NCBI GenBank assembly: GCA_019166125.1
Contig: JAHTBO010000002.1
Coordinates: 188,997-252,996 of the forward strand
Length of the DNA stretch: 64,000 nt
Source of the DNA: Alcaligenaceae bacterium CGII-47
Lineage (GTDB): Bacteria > Pseudomonadota > Gammaproteobacteria > Burkholderiales > Burkholderiaceae_B
Reading direction: 5' to 3'
Shown: positions 27,990 through 37,686 of the stretch, in pieces
Numbering within the stretch: the first letter of the stretch is position 1
How the letters are laid out: every line of letters begins with the position of its first letter
Position numbers and translations under genes: made by a program
The notes under the pieces: generated by a model
What the model was told of the DNA's origin: nothing
The model's input: the letters and a program-made list of their open reading frames with translations, nothing else
The model's database searches: none

Positions 27990-28628
27990 ATGCCCAGTCT
28001 GCTCTCTTTAAGCCTCACCGTGATCGCCCTGATTGCCGCCTACCTCATCGGCTCTGTGTCCTTTGCGGTACTGGTCAGCCGAGGCATGGGGATACAGGAC
28101 CCACGCACCTTTGGCTCGGGGAACCCAGGTGCCACCAATGTGCTGCGCAGCGGTAACAAACTTGCCGCTATCTTGACCCTGCTGGGCGACGCCGCCAAGG
28201 GTTGGGTTGCCGTGACGCTGGCCGCCTGGGCCTGGCAACAAGACATACTACCTGAATCAGCGATTGCCTTCACTGGATTGGCGGCCTTTCTTGGCCACGT
28301 TTATCCGCTGTTCCTGAATTTCAAGGGCGGCAAGGGTGTCGCCACCGCGCTGGGCGTCTTGCTCGCCTTTCAACCCTGGCTTGCACTCGCGACGGTTGCC
28401 ACCTGGCTGATTGTGGCCTACGTCACCCGATACTCATCACTTGCAGCAATCATCGCCGCAATCTTTGCACCTCTTTATTATATATTGGGTGGAAATATTG
28501 CCTGGCGCATGGATCAGAGCACAGCCCTCGTTATTGTCTTGATCAGCGTTGTGCTGCTTTCTCGTCATAAAGCCAATATCAGCCGTCTGTTGGCGGGCAA
28601 AGAAGGCCGAATCGGCCACAAGAAATAA
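27990..28628 (+). CDS. plsY: Glycerol-3-phosphate acyltransferase PlsY
   Basis: PlsY transfers an acyl group from acyl-phosphate to glycerol 3-phosphate, making lysophosphatidate in the inner membrane. The 212-residue protein has about five transmembrane helices and the three conserved PlsY loops: [15 protein letters not shown], the [23 protein letters not shown] segment (split by the His and Lys active residues) and the C-terminal [17 protein letters not shown]. It converges with tsaD with 3 bases between the stops. Confidence 0.96.
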   Translation: MPSLLSLSLTVIALIAAYLIGSVSFAVLVSRGMGIQDPRTFGSGNPGATNVLRSGNKLAAILTLLGDAAKGWVAVTLAAWAWQQDILPESAIAFTGLAAFLGHVYPLFLNFKGGKGVATALGVLLAFQPWLALATVATWLIVAYVTRYSSLAAIIAAIFAPLYYILGGNIAWRMDQSTALVIVLISVVLLSRHKANISRLLAGKEGRIGHKK

Positions 28629-28631
28629 CCA

Positions 28632-29678
28632 TTAGGCGCCGTCCAAACACACATCCCTCAGATCCCAGCGGGGCCGGATGGAAAACGCGGCATCGCGTTT
28701 AGCCAAATCCACCAGTCCAGCCTGTATGCGCTGGGCTGCAGCCCAGGCAATCATGGCGCCATTATCGGTACAGAACTCCAGAGGCGGAAAAAACACCTGC
28801 CCCCCCAGGGTGTGCATTGCGGTCTGCAAGCGCGCGCGCAGAGGCTGGTTCGCGCCAACCCCACCTGCGACCACCAACGACAAAAGCCCAGTCTGCTTTA
28901 TTGCCCCGATCGCCTTGGTCGCCAATACATCGACGATCGCCGACTCGGTCGCAGCAGCGAGATCAGCCTGATTCTGGGGACTCAACTTTGCCCCCCCCTG
29001 ACAGATCGCCTTAACACGCGTGAGCACAGCGGTTTTAAGCCCACTGAAGCTGAAATCCAGATCACCGCTATGCAACATCGGCCGAGGCAGCGCAAACGCC
29101 TGAGCATGGCCTTGGCGAGCCAGGCGAGATAGCTCAGGCCCACCGGGGTAGCCCAGCCCCAGAAGCTTGGCCGTCTTGTCAAAGGCCTCGCCTGCCGCAT
29201 CATCCAGGGTCTCGCCCAACAATTCATACTGCCCGACCCCATCAACACGCATCAATTGCGTATGACCGCCCGAGACCAGCAAGGCGACAAAAGGGAAACT
29301 AGGTGCCGGTTGAGCAAGCATCGGCGAGAGCAAATGTCCCTCTAGATGATGGATGGGTATGGTGGGCAGCTGTCGCGCCCAAGCAAATGCACTCGCGAAA
29401 CTTGCACCAACCAGCAAGGCCCCGGCCAAGCCTGGCCCAGCGGTATAGGCCACGGCGTCGATATCGCCATGCTTTAAGCCCGCTTCGGCCATGACTTGGC
29501 GGGTCAGTGGCACGATACGACGGATATGATCGCGCGACGCCAATTCAGGGACCACACCACCATACTCGCGGTGCATGGCGATCTGGCTGTACAAAGCATG
29601 CGCCAACAGCCCATGCTCTGTAGAAACCAGGGCAACACCCGTCTCGTCGCAGGAGCTCTCGAATCCAATAACAATCAT
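28632..29678 (-). CDS. tsaD: tRNA N6-threonylcarbamoyladenosine synthase subunit TsaD
   Basis: TsaD, with TsaB and TsaE, transfers the threonylcarbamoyl group to A37 of ANN-decoding tRNAs. The 348-residue protein shows the ASKHA nucleotide-binding fold: [16 protein letters not shown] at the start, the metal-binding histidines in [22 protein letters not shown], and [13 protein letters not shown] near 275, followed by [13 protein letters not shown]. The gene is single, with no tsaB or tsaE nearby. No clear Shine-Dalgarno sequence precedes the ATG. The 80 bases to the divergent permease gene must contain promoters for both. Confidence 0.96.
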   Translation of the reverse strand: MIVIGFESSCDETGVALVSTEHGLLAHALYSQIAMHREYGGVVPELASRDHIRRIVPLTRQVMAEAGLKHGDIDAVAYTAGPGLAGALLVGASFASAFAWARQLPTIPIHHLEGHLLSPMLAQPAPSFPFVALLVSGGHTQLMRVDGVGQYELLGETLDDAAGEAFDKTAKLLGLGYPGGPELSRLARQGHAQAFALPRPMLHSGDLDFSFSGLKTAVLTRVKAICQGGAKLSPQNQADLAAATESAIVDVLATKAIGAIKQTGLLSLVVAGGVGANQPLRARLQTAMHTLGGQVFFPPLEFCTDNGAMIAWAAAQRIQAGLVDLAKRDAAFSIRPRWDLRDVCLDGA

Positions 29679-29758
29679 ATGCGCCAGTGTACAACTGTTA
29701 ATGAAATAGACTTAGAATCCAACAAGCATTTAAATACACTTTTTATCAAAGGATAACC

Positions 29759-31051
29759 ATGCTGGAGACGTTATTCAAGCTGCGTGAGCACGGCACGACC
29801 TCGCGCACAGAGATCATTGCTGGATTGACGACTTTTCTCACGATGTCGTACATAATTTTTGTAAATCCTGACATCCTGTCCAGCACAGGGATGGATAAGG
29901 GGGCGGTATTTGTCGCGACTTGTCTGGCAGCAGCGCTGGGCACCCTGATCATGGCGTTCGTCGCAAATTGGCCAATCGCCATGGCGCCAGGCATGGGGCT
30001 GAATGCTTTTTTTGCGTTCACCGTCGTCGCCCAGATGGGCTATAGCTGGCAACAAGCGCTCGGGGCCGTATTGGTCTCGGGAATCGTATTCGTCATCCTC
30101 ACCGTCACGGGCGCTCGAACCTGGCTCGTGGCTGGCATACCGGCATCACTGCGCTCTGCGATTGCTGCAGGCATTGGGCTATTCCTGGGCATTATCGCGC
30201 TCGGTACGGCAGGCATTGTGGTGGCGAATCCAGCGACCAAGATCGGCCTGGGGGACCTGACCCACCTCCCAACACTCTACGCAATCCTGGGCTTTTTCAT
30301 TATCGCCGCCCTAGACGCGCTTAAGGTGCGTGGTGCGATCCTGATTGGAATCCTGATCATCACGCTTCTATCGATCTTGACTGGCCAAGTTGAATTTCAG
30401 GGTATCTTTTCGGCACCACCGAGCCTGGCGCCAACATTCATGCAGTTTGACATCATTGGCGTCCTGAACACTGGCTTTTTCCATATTATTCTGGTGTTTG
30501 TTCTTGTGGAGGTGTTCGATGCGACGGGCACCATGATCGGGGTCGCAACACGCGCTGGGCTGATTCAACCGAACAAGCCCAATCGACTGGGCCGCGCCTT
30601 GTTCTCGGACAGTGCAGCGATTGTCGCGGGCTCATTTCTGGGCACCAGCAGCACGACCGCCTACATCGAAAGCGCTTCAGGCGTTCAGGCGGGGGGTCGC
30701 ACAGGCATGACCGCTTTGGTGGTTGCAATTCTGTTCTTGCTGGCCTTGTTTCTCTCGCCCTTGGCGAGCGTGGTACCGGGTTATGCCACCGCACCAGCCC
30801 TACTCTATGTCGCCTGCCTGATGCTGCGCGAACTGGTTGATATCAAATGGGACGATACGACTGAAGCCGTTCCGGCGGCCATCACCGCTATGGCCATGCC
30901 GCTGACCTACTCGATTGCCAACGGCCTGGCGTTTGGCTTCATCAGCTACGTAGCGATTAAGGTACTGACAGGCAGATTCCGCGATATCCACCCTGCTACG
31001 CTGCTGGTTGCCTTCCTGTTTGTAATCAAATACGCACTATTCCCAGGCTGA
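29759..31051 (+). CDS. NCS2 purine permease, AzgA/GhxP-AdeP type
   Basis: The 430-residue inner-membrane protein is a proton symporter of the NCS2 AzgA group, whose members take up adenine, guanine or hypoxanthine. Group marks are FLTMSYIIFVNPDILS at the start, APGMGLNAFFAFTVV, VEVFDATGTMIGVA near residue 250 and GTSSTTAYIESASGVQAGGRTG. Roughly 12-14 membrane segments can be read. AAAGGA lies 6 bases before the ATG, and a TAGAAT (29713-29718) upstream is a plausible -10 box. I see no purine riboswitch in the leader. A strong hairpin follows the gene. Confidence 0.92.
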   Translation: MLETLFKLREHGTTSRTEIIAGLTTFLTMSYIIFVNPDILSSTGMDKGAVFVATCLAAALGTLIMAFVANWPIAMAPGMGLNAFFAFTVVAQMGYSWQQALGAVLVSGIVFVILTVTGARTWLVAGIPASLRSAIAAGIGLFLGIIALGTAGIVVANPATKIGLGDLTHLPTLYAILGFFIIAALDALKVRGAILIGILIITLLSILTGQVEFQGIFSAPPSLAPTFMQFDIIGVLNTGFFHIILVFVLVEVFDATGTMIGVATRAGLIQPNKPNRLGRALFSDSAAIVAGSFLGTSSTTAYIESASGVQAGGRTGMTALVVAILFLLALFLSPLASVVPGYATAPALLYVACLMLRELVDIKWDDTTEAVPAAITAMAMPLTYSIANGLAFGFISYVAIKVLTGRFRDIHPATLLVAFLFVIKYALFPG

Positions 31052-31098
31052 TTAACCAACACATTGATCACATAAAGTACACTGTGTTCAACCCAACA

Positions 31099-31132
31099 AA
31101 AACGGCATGTCTAACATGCCGTTTTCTATTTT
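31099..31132 (+). terminator. Intrinsic terminator after the purine permease gene
   Basis: A perfect 12-bp stem (31099-31110 with 31114-31125) with a 3-base loop ends in a T-rich tract (TTTTCTATTTT). The next gene starts only about 15 bases later, so the hairpin lies in the region where that gene's promoter would be expected. Confidence 0.85.
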
Positions 31133-31146
31133 GAGGAAGCAACGCC

Positions 31147-31539
31147 ATGAGCATAGTCGAACTAAACCAGGAAAACTTCCAGGGTGCCGTCGAGCAAATG
31201 GATCAACCGCTGATCATCGATTTTTGGGCGCCTTGGTGTGGCCCATGTCGCAACTTCGCCCCCGTATTTGAGGCACTCGCAAGCCAGCACCCGGATGTAA
31301 CCTTCGCCAAGGTCAATACCGAAGAGCAACAAGAGCTCGCCACAGCCTTGCGCATCCGCTCCATTCCTACCCTGATGGTCTTTCGGGAAAATGTCCTGCT
31401 TTTCTCGCAGGCTGGCGCCCTATCGGCCAGCCAGCTCGAAGAACTATTGACTCAGGTCAAGGCCGTTGATATGGAACAGGTACATGCCGAGATCGCCTCC
31501 CAGGATAGCGAGGCCCCACAGGGCAATTCACAAGGCTAA
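31147..31539 (+). CDS. Thioredoxin family protein
   Basis: A 130-residue cytoplasmic thioredoxin with the redox motif WAPWCGPCRNF near residue 33 and the cis-proline in IRSIPTLMVF. It reduces protein disulfides using NADPH via thioredoxin reductase. The domain is about 105 residues; a tail of about 25 residues rich in Gln, Ser and Glu follows. It lacks the N-terminal zinc domain of TrxC. GAGG stands 9 bases upstream. Because a strong terminator ends 15 bases before the start, expression must come from read-through or from a promoter upstream of the hairpin. Its stop overlaps that of the convergent YigZ gene by 4 bases. Confidence 0.92.
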   Translation: MSIVELNQENFQGAVEQMDQPLIIDFWAPWCGPCRNFAPVFEALASQHPDVTFAKVNTEEQQELATALRIRSIPTLMVFRENVLLFSQAGALSASQLEELLTQVKAVDMEQVHAEIASQDSEAPQGNSQG

Positions 31540-32144
31540 CGCGCCTGTGCTTGATCGTGATCCTGGACGATCCAGCCGCCCTGACCACGCGTCAGGTCGG
31601 CAAATAGCGCTGCGACCGCGGCAACGCGTCCGGACTCGATCGCCAGGCACCACGCCACCCCGTCTGCCGTATACGTCTCGGTCTCGATACGCACACCCGC
31701 CTCGGTAAGTCTTGCCTGCACCCGCGCCAGATCGGCAAATGCACATTGGCAATGCACTTTGCGCTCCTCGACGATCGCAACCTTGTCGGCCAGACGCAGG
31801 CATTGCGCTGCTGTGCCACCATAAGCACGCGCCAGCCCGCCCGTCCCAAGTTTGATTCCCCCAAACCAACGCACGACCGCTACGGCAACCTGATCACAAT
31901 CCTGGCTCTCGATAGCCTGGAGGATCGGGCGCCCTGCCGTCCCACCTGGCTCACCATCATCATGGAAACGATAGGCTTGGCCGATACGCCAGGCCCAACA
32001 GTTATGCGTTGCCTGAGCCTGATGTTGTGCAGTAATGAACTGCACGGCTTCCTCGACAGATCGAACAGGGGCTGCCAGCGCCAGGAAGCGGCTTTTTTTG
32101 ATGTCTTCCTGATAATGCGCGTGTCCGATTAATGTCTGAACCAA
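31536..32144 (-). CDS. yigZ: YigZ/IMPACT family protein
   Basis: A 202-residue member of the UPF0029/IMPACT family. The N-terminal domain has KKSRFLALAAPV, CWAWRIG, the DDGEPGGTAGRPIL motif and VVRWFGGIKLGTGGLARAYG, all diagnostic. The C-terminal half has the alpha/beta fold seen in this family and in elongation-factor domains. The eukaryotic relative regulates GCN2; the bacterial role is not established, although a link with translation is suggested by structure. The initiator is TTG, and the gene begins 8 bases after the ABC-F stop, so the two form an operon. Confidence 0.9.
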   Translation of the reverse strand: MVQTLIGHAHYQEDIKKSRFLALAAPVRSVEEAVQFITAQHQAQATHNCWAWRIGQAYRFHDDGEPGGTAGRPILQAIESQDCDQVAVAVVRWFGGIKLGTGGLARAYGGTAAQCLRLADKVAIVEERKVHCQCAFADLARVQARLTEAGVRIETETYTADGVAWCLAIESGRVAAVAALFADLTRGQGGWIVQDHDQAQAR

Positions 32145-32152
32145 GCCTGCTC

Positions 32153-33754
32153 TCAGGCGCCAATGCCTTGGGAATCCAGGTAATCCTCGTAATTCCCAGG
32201 GTAGTCGTTAATCCGACCATCAGGCAAAATTTCAATAATGCGCGTCGCCACGCCCGAGACGAATTGACGGTCATGAGAGACAACGACCAGCGTGCCTTGG
32301 TACTGCTCTAGGGCATACTGCAAGGACTCGATGGATTCCATGTCCAAGTGATTGGTCGGCTCATCGAGCAGCATGACGTTGTGGCGCCCCAACATCAGGC
32401 GGCCGAAACTCATGCGGTTTTTCTCGCCCCCCGAAATGACACGCACCGCTTTGGTGATCTCATCCCCAGAGAACAGCAGTCGACCAAGTACCGAGCGAAT
32501 AGACTGATCGTCGTCTCCGGGCTGACGATAATCGGTCAACCAGTCGAATAAGTCGCGATCCGAGTCGAACTGATCCGAGACGTCCTGAGCCATGTAACCG
32601 ATATCGGCATTCTCTGACCATTTGACGTGGCCAGTGTCAGGCGCAAGTTTGCTTGCCAGCATACGCAGCAAGGTGGTCTTACCGACGCCATTGGCACCAA
32701 TAATTGCAACCTTTTGGCCCGCCTCGATCATCGTCGTGAAGTTAGTGATCACCGGCCGATCATACGATTTCCCCAGGCCTTCAATATGCGCCGCCTGACG
32801 ATGCAGCACCTTGTTGACCTCAAAACGGATGTACGGATTTTGGCGTGAAGACGGCTTGACCACCACTGTCTCGGACTTGATTCGGTCAATCTGCTTGAGT
32901 CGTGAGGTCGCCTGGCGCGACTTGGATTTATTTGCCGCAAAACGGCGCACAAAATCCTGCAACTCGCCTACCCGTTCCTTGGCACGTGAATTAGCCGCCA
33001 CCTGGCGTTCGCGCGCCTGAGTCGAGGCCAACATGTACTCGTCGTAATTGCCCGGATAGATACGCAACTCGCCATAATCCAGATCAGCCATATGCGTACA
33101 AACCTGATTCAGAAAGTGCCGATCATGGCTAATGATGATCATCGTGCTCTGGTAGCCGTTGAGAACATTTCCCAGCCAACGGATTGTATTAATGTCCAGA
33201 TTATTGGTCGGCTCATCGAGCAGCAACACATCGGGGTTAGAGAACAAGGCCTGTGCAAGCAGCACGCGCAACTTCCAGCCTGGTGCGACTTCGCGCATCG
33301 GCAACTGGTGCTGGTCGACCTGAATTTCCAGACCCAGCAGCAACTCCCCGGCACGCGCTTCAGCGGTATAGCCATCGTACTCGGCAAAGCGTGACTCGAG
33401 CTCTGCTGCACGCATGTAATCATCCTCAGTCGACTCGGGGTCAGCGTAGATGGCGTCACGCTCGGTCATGACCTGCCACATCTCGACGTGTCCCATCATA
33501 ACGACGTCGAGCACCCGTACATCCTCGAAGGCGAACTGATCCTGGCGCAGCTTACCCAGGCGCACACCAGGATCCAGCGAGACATTGCCTGCGCTCGAGT
33601 CCATATCACCACCTATGATTTTCATGAAGGTGGATTTGCCCGAACCATTCGCGCCAATGAGCCCGTATCGGTTGCCCTCGCCAAATTTGACGCTGACGTT
33701 CTCGAACAAGGGCTTGGCGCCAAACTGTATCGTAAGATTTGCGGTAGAGATCAC
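32153..33754 (-). CDS. ABC-F ATPase, YbiT-like
   Basis: A 533-residue cytoplasmic protein with two ABC domains and no membrane part, as in ribosome-associated ABC-F factors. Domain 1 has GANGSGKST and [11 protein letters not shown]; domain 2 has [22 protein letters not shown] and [11 protein letters not shown]. The linker between domains contains [16 protein letters not shown], the P-site-tRNA-interaction motif region. Sequence and length fit YbiT best among ABC-F types; EttA is longer in its arm region. ABC-F proteins modulate ribosome activity at the E site, sometimes giving antibiotic protection; the specific role of YbiT is less clear. The initiator is GTG with a weak Shine-Dalgarno sequence. 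Confidence 0.9.
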   Translation of the reverse strand: MISTANLTIQFGAKPLFENVSVKFGEGNRYGLIGANGSGKSTFMKIIGGDMDSSAGNVSLDPGVRLGKLRQDQFAFEDVRVLDVVMMGHVEMWQVMTERDAIYADPESTEDDYMRAAELESRFAEYDGYTAEARAGELLLGLEIQVDQHQLPMREVAPGWKLRVLLAQALFSNPDVLLLDEPTNNLDINTIRWLGNVLNGYQSTMIIISHDRHFLNQVCTHMADLDYGELRIYPGNYDEYMLASTQARERQVAANSRAKERVGELQDFVRRFAANKSKSRQATSRLKQIDRIKSETVVVKPSSRQNPYIRFEVNKVLHRQAAHIEGLGKSYDRPVITNFTTMIEAGQKVAIIGANGVGKTTLLRMLASKLAPDTGHVKWSENADIGYMAQDVSDQFDSDRDLFDWLTDYRQPGDDDQSIRSVLGRLLFSGDEITKAVRVISGGEKNRMSFGRLMLGRHNVMLLDEPTNHLDMESIESLQYALEQYQGTLVVVSHDRQFVSGVATRIIEILPDGRINDYPGNYEDYLDSQGIGA

Positions 33755-33855
33755 GGTTGCTTATCGCTAAATGAGAGTCAAAACAACCTAGTAGTTTAAC
33801 AGTGTTGACCTGTGCTTAGCATGAACTGACGCTGAACGAAAATAGCGGTGTGTAT

Positions 33856-34776
33856 TCAATGATGATGTTCTTGTAAAACCAGATGGGCCAACCCCGCCTC
33901 AGTTGCAATGCCGATCGATGCCCCCACAGGCAGGGTCGCCTTGACCTTGACGTGCCCATAGGGCAACCCGGTCACGACCGGCACCTTGACGGTCTGACGC
34001 AGCCAGCGCACCACGGCATCAAGGTCATGGCCATTATCATGGGCGGTCGCGCGATACTCGGTGAACTTGCCCAGCACTATTGCATTCTGCTCGGCCAGCA
34101 CCCCTGCATGCCAGAGTTGTGTCAGCATGCGTTCAATGCGATAGGGATGCTCACCGACATCTTCAAGGAATAATATTCCGCCAGGCACACGCGGTAGGTA
34201 GGGTGTTCCCACCAGCGAGGCAACCATTGCCAAATTCCCGCCCCAAAGTACGCCACGCGCATCTACCGGGTCTGCATCTTCGGTCTCAAAACTGAGAATC
34301 TCTAGATCGTGGCTGAGCATTTCCTGAAACAAGGCCTGCGTCAGATCATCGACATTCTTTCCGCCAAAATCAAAGACGGCTGTCGGTCCGGCCAGGCTGA
34401 CTGCCCCCGTTTGGGCCAGAAGCGCCAGATTGAATACGGTAAAGTCGCTCTGGCCGATGAAGGTCTTACCGCTATCCGCGACGGCGCGCCAATCGATACG
34501 CGAGAGAAGTCGGCTCAGGCCATAACCGCCACGCGTGGCCATCACGACAGGATGCTTTTGCTTAAGTGCCCGTGATATCGCGGCCAGACGCTGTGCATCA
34601 GTCCCGGCAAAGCGCTCGTGGACAGCCAGCGCGGTACGGTCTACCGCAACCTTGAAACCCATGGCCTTGAGGCGCTGAGCAGCAAGCTCAATGGTCTGGG
34701 GATCGCGTACCGCACCAGAGGGCGAGATCAGATAAATACCTGACGGTTGCTCATGATGGGGGTTCTCATCGGGCAT
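33856..34776 (-). CDS. ldcA: Muramoyltetrapeptide carboxypeptidase LdcA (peptidase S66)
   Basis: LdcA removes the terminal D-Ala from muropeptide tetrapeptides in the cytoplasm during murein recycling. The 306-residue protein (family about 300) has YLISPSGAV at the N-terminus, ATRGGYGLSRLL, the nucleophilic Ser in FIGQSDFTVF, the Glu region in VLWGGNLAMV, and the His region in VTGLPYGHVK. The frame is open 43 codons upstream, but that part overlaps tadA; the ATG at 34776 gives the family length although its Shine-Dalgarno sequence is weak. It follows tadA after 55 bases. The protein ends in a short His-rich tail (QEHHH). Confidence 0.9.
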   Translation of the reverse strand: MPDENPHHEQPSGIYLISPSGAVRDPQTIELAAQRLKAMGFKVAVDRTALAVHERFAGTDAQRLAAISRALKQKHPVVMATRGGYGLSRLLSRIDWRAVADSGKTFIGQSDFTVFNLALLAQTGAVSLAGPTAVFDFGGKNVDDLTQALFQEMLSHDLEILSFETEDADPVDARGVLWGGNLAMVASLVGTPYLPRVPGGILFLEDVGEHPYRIERMLTQLWHAGVLAEQNAIVLGKFTEYRATAHDNGHDLDAVVRWLRQTVKVPVVTGLPYGHVKVKATLPVGASIGIATEAGLAHLVLQEHHH

Positions 34777-34831
34777 GGCGAAGTGATCCAAAAATGAAAA
34801 ATAGTAACCCAGAGAGGCTGTTAGCGGGTTC

Positions 34832-35338
<507 letters not shown>

Positions 35339-36187
35339 TCAGCCACGATAGGTCCGCGAATTCAGTACGATCTTGCCCGCCAGACTCTCGACAGCCTCCT
35401 CTAGCCACTGATATAGCTCGGCATCCTCACCAAAGCGCGCCTGATTCAAGTTCGATACCCGGCCTTCCTGGATAAACCCCCAGGCACGGCTGCGTTTCTC
35501 GCGATGCCGCGGGTCCCATACACCAAAAGCCACGCCGCCTGAGCGCCGGATCAAGGAAAAACATGGAATATCTGTATATCCATCGCCCACAAAAATCATC
35601 TGTTCAAACGGGATACGCAGCTTTTCCGGTTCGACCTTGCGATTCACCTCGAAGGGCTTGTTACGAGAATCCGGGCCAAAGATTCCCTTTTGAATATGAA
35701 ACAAGTACCGGGTTTTGTCGGTAAAACTGACAATGCGCCGTGGAAAGTCGATGGCACCACTGGCATCATAAGTGAATTCTGACGCCCATATATCAGTGAA
35801 AACTGATGCGATCGGCGTTTGCCGCAATACATCACCTATGCCGCTGGAGATCACATAGAATTCCAATTGCACTTGGGGATGAGCCCGATGCAGACTGGCG
35901 CGCAAGCGCTCAAACAAGGACGGTACGCCTTCATGCAATGGAAGCTGCCGCCCCCAATCTTCCAAGCGTTCACGCGTGATCATTCCATGGCTTCCCGAGC
36001 GCGATAACTCAATCATTTTGTACAAATAGGCGGGCACGGGATCCCAATCCTGCTCGCTCAGTAAAGGTCCCACCTCATGCGACCAGAAATGCTGGATATC
36101 CACCCCCATCTTCGACAAAAATCCTGAGGTGCTGTCGGGTGCCAGCGTATCGTCAAAATCGAACACAAGTGCGATAACATCAGCCAT
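35339..36187 (-). CDS. HAD-superfamily phosphatase, substrate unknown
   Basis: The 282-residue protein shows the haloacid-dehalogenase core: motif I LVFDFDDTLAPDST with the nucleophilic Asp, motif II in YVISSGIGDVLR, and motif III/IV in FVGDGYTDIPCF. A large helical insert between motifs I and II (about residues 20-110) acts as cap. The ATG at 36187 is chosen because AAGGAGG lies 10 bases upstream and the family motif begins a few residues later; the ORF is open further but has no related sequence. I do not know its substrate; the next gene upstream repairs damaged NAD(P)H, so a metabolite-repair role is one possibility. Confidence 0.85.
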   Translation of the reverse strand: MADVIALVFDFDDTLAPDSTSGFLSKMGVDIQHFWSHEVGPLLSEQDWDPVPAYLYKMIELSRSGSHGMITRERLEDWGRQLPLHEGVPSLFERLRASLHRAHPQVQLEFYVISSGIGDVLRQTPIASVFTDIWASEFTYDASGAIDFPRRIVSFTDKTRYLFHIQKGIFGPDSRNKPFEVNRKVEPEKLRIPFEQMIFVGDGYTDIPCFSLIRRSGGVAFGVWDPRHREKRSRAWGFIQEGRVSNLNQARFGEDAELYQWLEEAVESLAGKIVLNSRTYRG

Positions 36188-36192
36188 AAGGC

Positions 36193-37686
36193 TCAAGCCT
36201 CCTTGAATAACGCGACACGTAGTGTACGCAAGGCGGCAGGGATCATCGTTGGCAGATCCTCGGCAATCAACCCTGGACCGACCTGCTGTGCGGCCAGGCC
36301 ATGCAGATAGACGGCAGCACACGCCGCCTCAAACGTCGCCATGCCCTGTGCGAGCAGCCCCAGGATCAGACCCGCCAGCACATCGCCAGCCCCGCCTGTG
36401 GCGAGCACAGGCGGGGCATTGGCATTGATGACGGCGCGGCCATCTGGATGAGCAATCACCGTATCCGCGCCCTTGAGGACCAATACCGCGCCGCTTAGAC
36501 GCGCCGCCTCGCGCGCACGCTGGAGCTTATTGCCCACACAGGGAAACACCCGTGCAAACTCTCCCTCATGTGGGGTCAACACACAGCCCGGATGCAGCGC
36601 ACCGAGTAGTCGTTTCGGTGCAGATTCAAAGGTGCTTAGCGCATCCGCATCCAGCACGGTGGCTCGCCTGCCAGCCAGCAACGCCAGCACCTGGGCCTGC
36701 GTACGCGCCGACACGCCCATCCCTGGACCGATGAGTACCGCATTGCGTCGCGTATCGGCCAATACCTCATCGAGCTCACCGCTCTGGGGCAAGGCTTGCA
36801 CCATGACGCTTGTGAGCGCTGCCGCCTGAATTGGCCATACATCAGACGGGCTTGCCAGCGTAACCAGTCCAGCGCCCACGCGCGCGGCCGCCAGACTCGC
36901 CAGACGTGGCGCGCCCAGCATGGTATCGCCGCCGACAACCAGAGCATGACCACGGCTATATTTATGGCTACTCAACTGTGGCCAAGGATAGACGTCACAC
37001 CATAGGTCAGGATGGTTTTCAAAGCAGGTTGGAGCAATATCCGCGAGCACCTCGTCGGGAATGCCGATCGGCACGCAGTGCAGCTCACCGCACAACGCCC
37101 TGCCCGGCAACAGTAAATGGCCAGGCTTTTTACGAAAGAAACTTACGGTGAGATCAGCCTGCACAACCTCGCCCAAAGGCTGCCCGCTCGCGCCATCCAG
37201 GCCACTGGGTACGTCCACTGCACAGACGGGTAAACCAGATTGATTCAAACACCGTACCGTATCAAGTGCCACACCCGCCAGGGGTCGCGACAAACCGGCA
37301 CCGAACAAGGCGTCAATCACCAGTGCAGCGCCCTCGAGCACAGCGGGGCCCAGCGCCACCACCTCACCCGTCCAGGCACGCGCCTGCAACGCCGCATCGC
37401 CGCGCAATGCACTGAGGCGACCAAGCAAGGCCACGCGTACTGGCCAGCCCGCCTGCTCGAGCAAGCGGGCCGCGACAAATCCATCGCCGCCATTATTGCC
37501 CGGGCCACACAGCACCGTCACCGGTCCCAGTGCCCAGCGCGTCAGCACGGCTTGTGCCACAGCCGCCCCGGCAGCCTCCATCAACTGCGTGCCCGCGACG
37601 CCGCGCCGAATTGCTGCCTGATCAGCGTCACCCATCTGTGCAGGTGTCAGCAGGCAGTGCTTGAAGGGTCTTGTGAAATCCTTCAT
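36193..37686 (-). CDS. nnrD: Bifunctional NAD(P)HX epimerase / ADP-dependent dehydratase (NnrE-NnrD)
   Basis: The 497-residue fusion repairs hydrated NADH and NADPH. The N-terminal YjeF_N epimerase (about residues 12-215) has GVAGTQLMEAAGAAVA, VLCGPGNNGGDGFVAAR and VDVPSGLDG. The C-terminal ribokinase-like dehydratase (about 235-490) has HALVVGGD, TPHEGEFARVF, KGADTVIAHPDG and the ATGGAGDVLAGLI motif with the catalytic Asp. The ATG at 37686 overlaps the stop of the ligase gene as TGATG. A possible longer frame is inside the ligase. It ends 5 bases before the HAD gene. Confidence 0.95.
   Translation of the reverse strand: MKDFTRPFKHCLLTPAQMGDADQAAIRRGVAGTQLMEAAGAAVAQAVLTRWALGPVTVLCGPGNNGGDGFVAARLLEQAGWPVRVALLGRLSALRGDAALQARAWTGEVVALGPAVLEGAALVIDALFGAGLSRPLAGVALDTVRCLNQSGLPVCAVDVPSGLDGASGQPLGEVVQADLTVSFFRKKPGHLLLPGRALCGELHCVPIGIPDEVLADIAPTCFENHPDLWCDVYPWPQLSSHKYSRGHALVVGGDTMLGAPRLASLAAARVGAGLVTLASPSDVWPIQAAALTSVMVQALPQSGELDEVLADTRRNAVLIGPGMGVSARTQAQVLALLAGRRATVLDADALSTFESAPKRLLGALHPGCVLTPHEGEFARVFPCVGNKLQRAREAARLSGAVLVLKGADTVIAHPDGRAVINANAPPVLATGGAGDVLAGLILGLLAQGMATFEAACAAVYLHGLAAQQVGPGLIAEDLPTMIPAALRTLRVALFKEA

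Noticed and set aside
29679-29758. A purine riboswitch upstream of the purine permease
   Set aside because: The leader is too short and AT-rich, without the conserved core of a purine aptamer.
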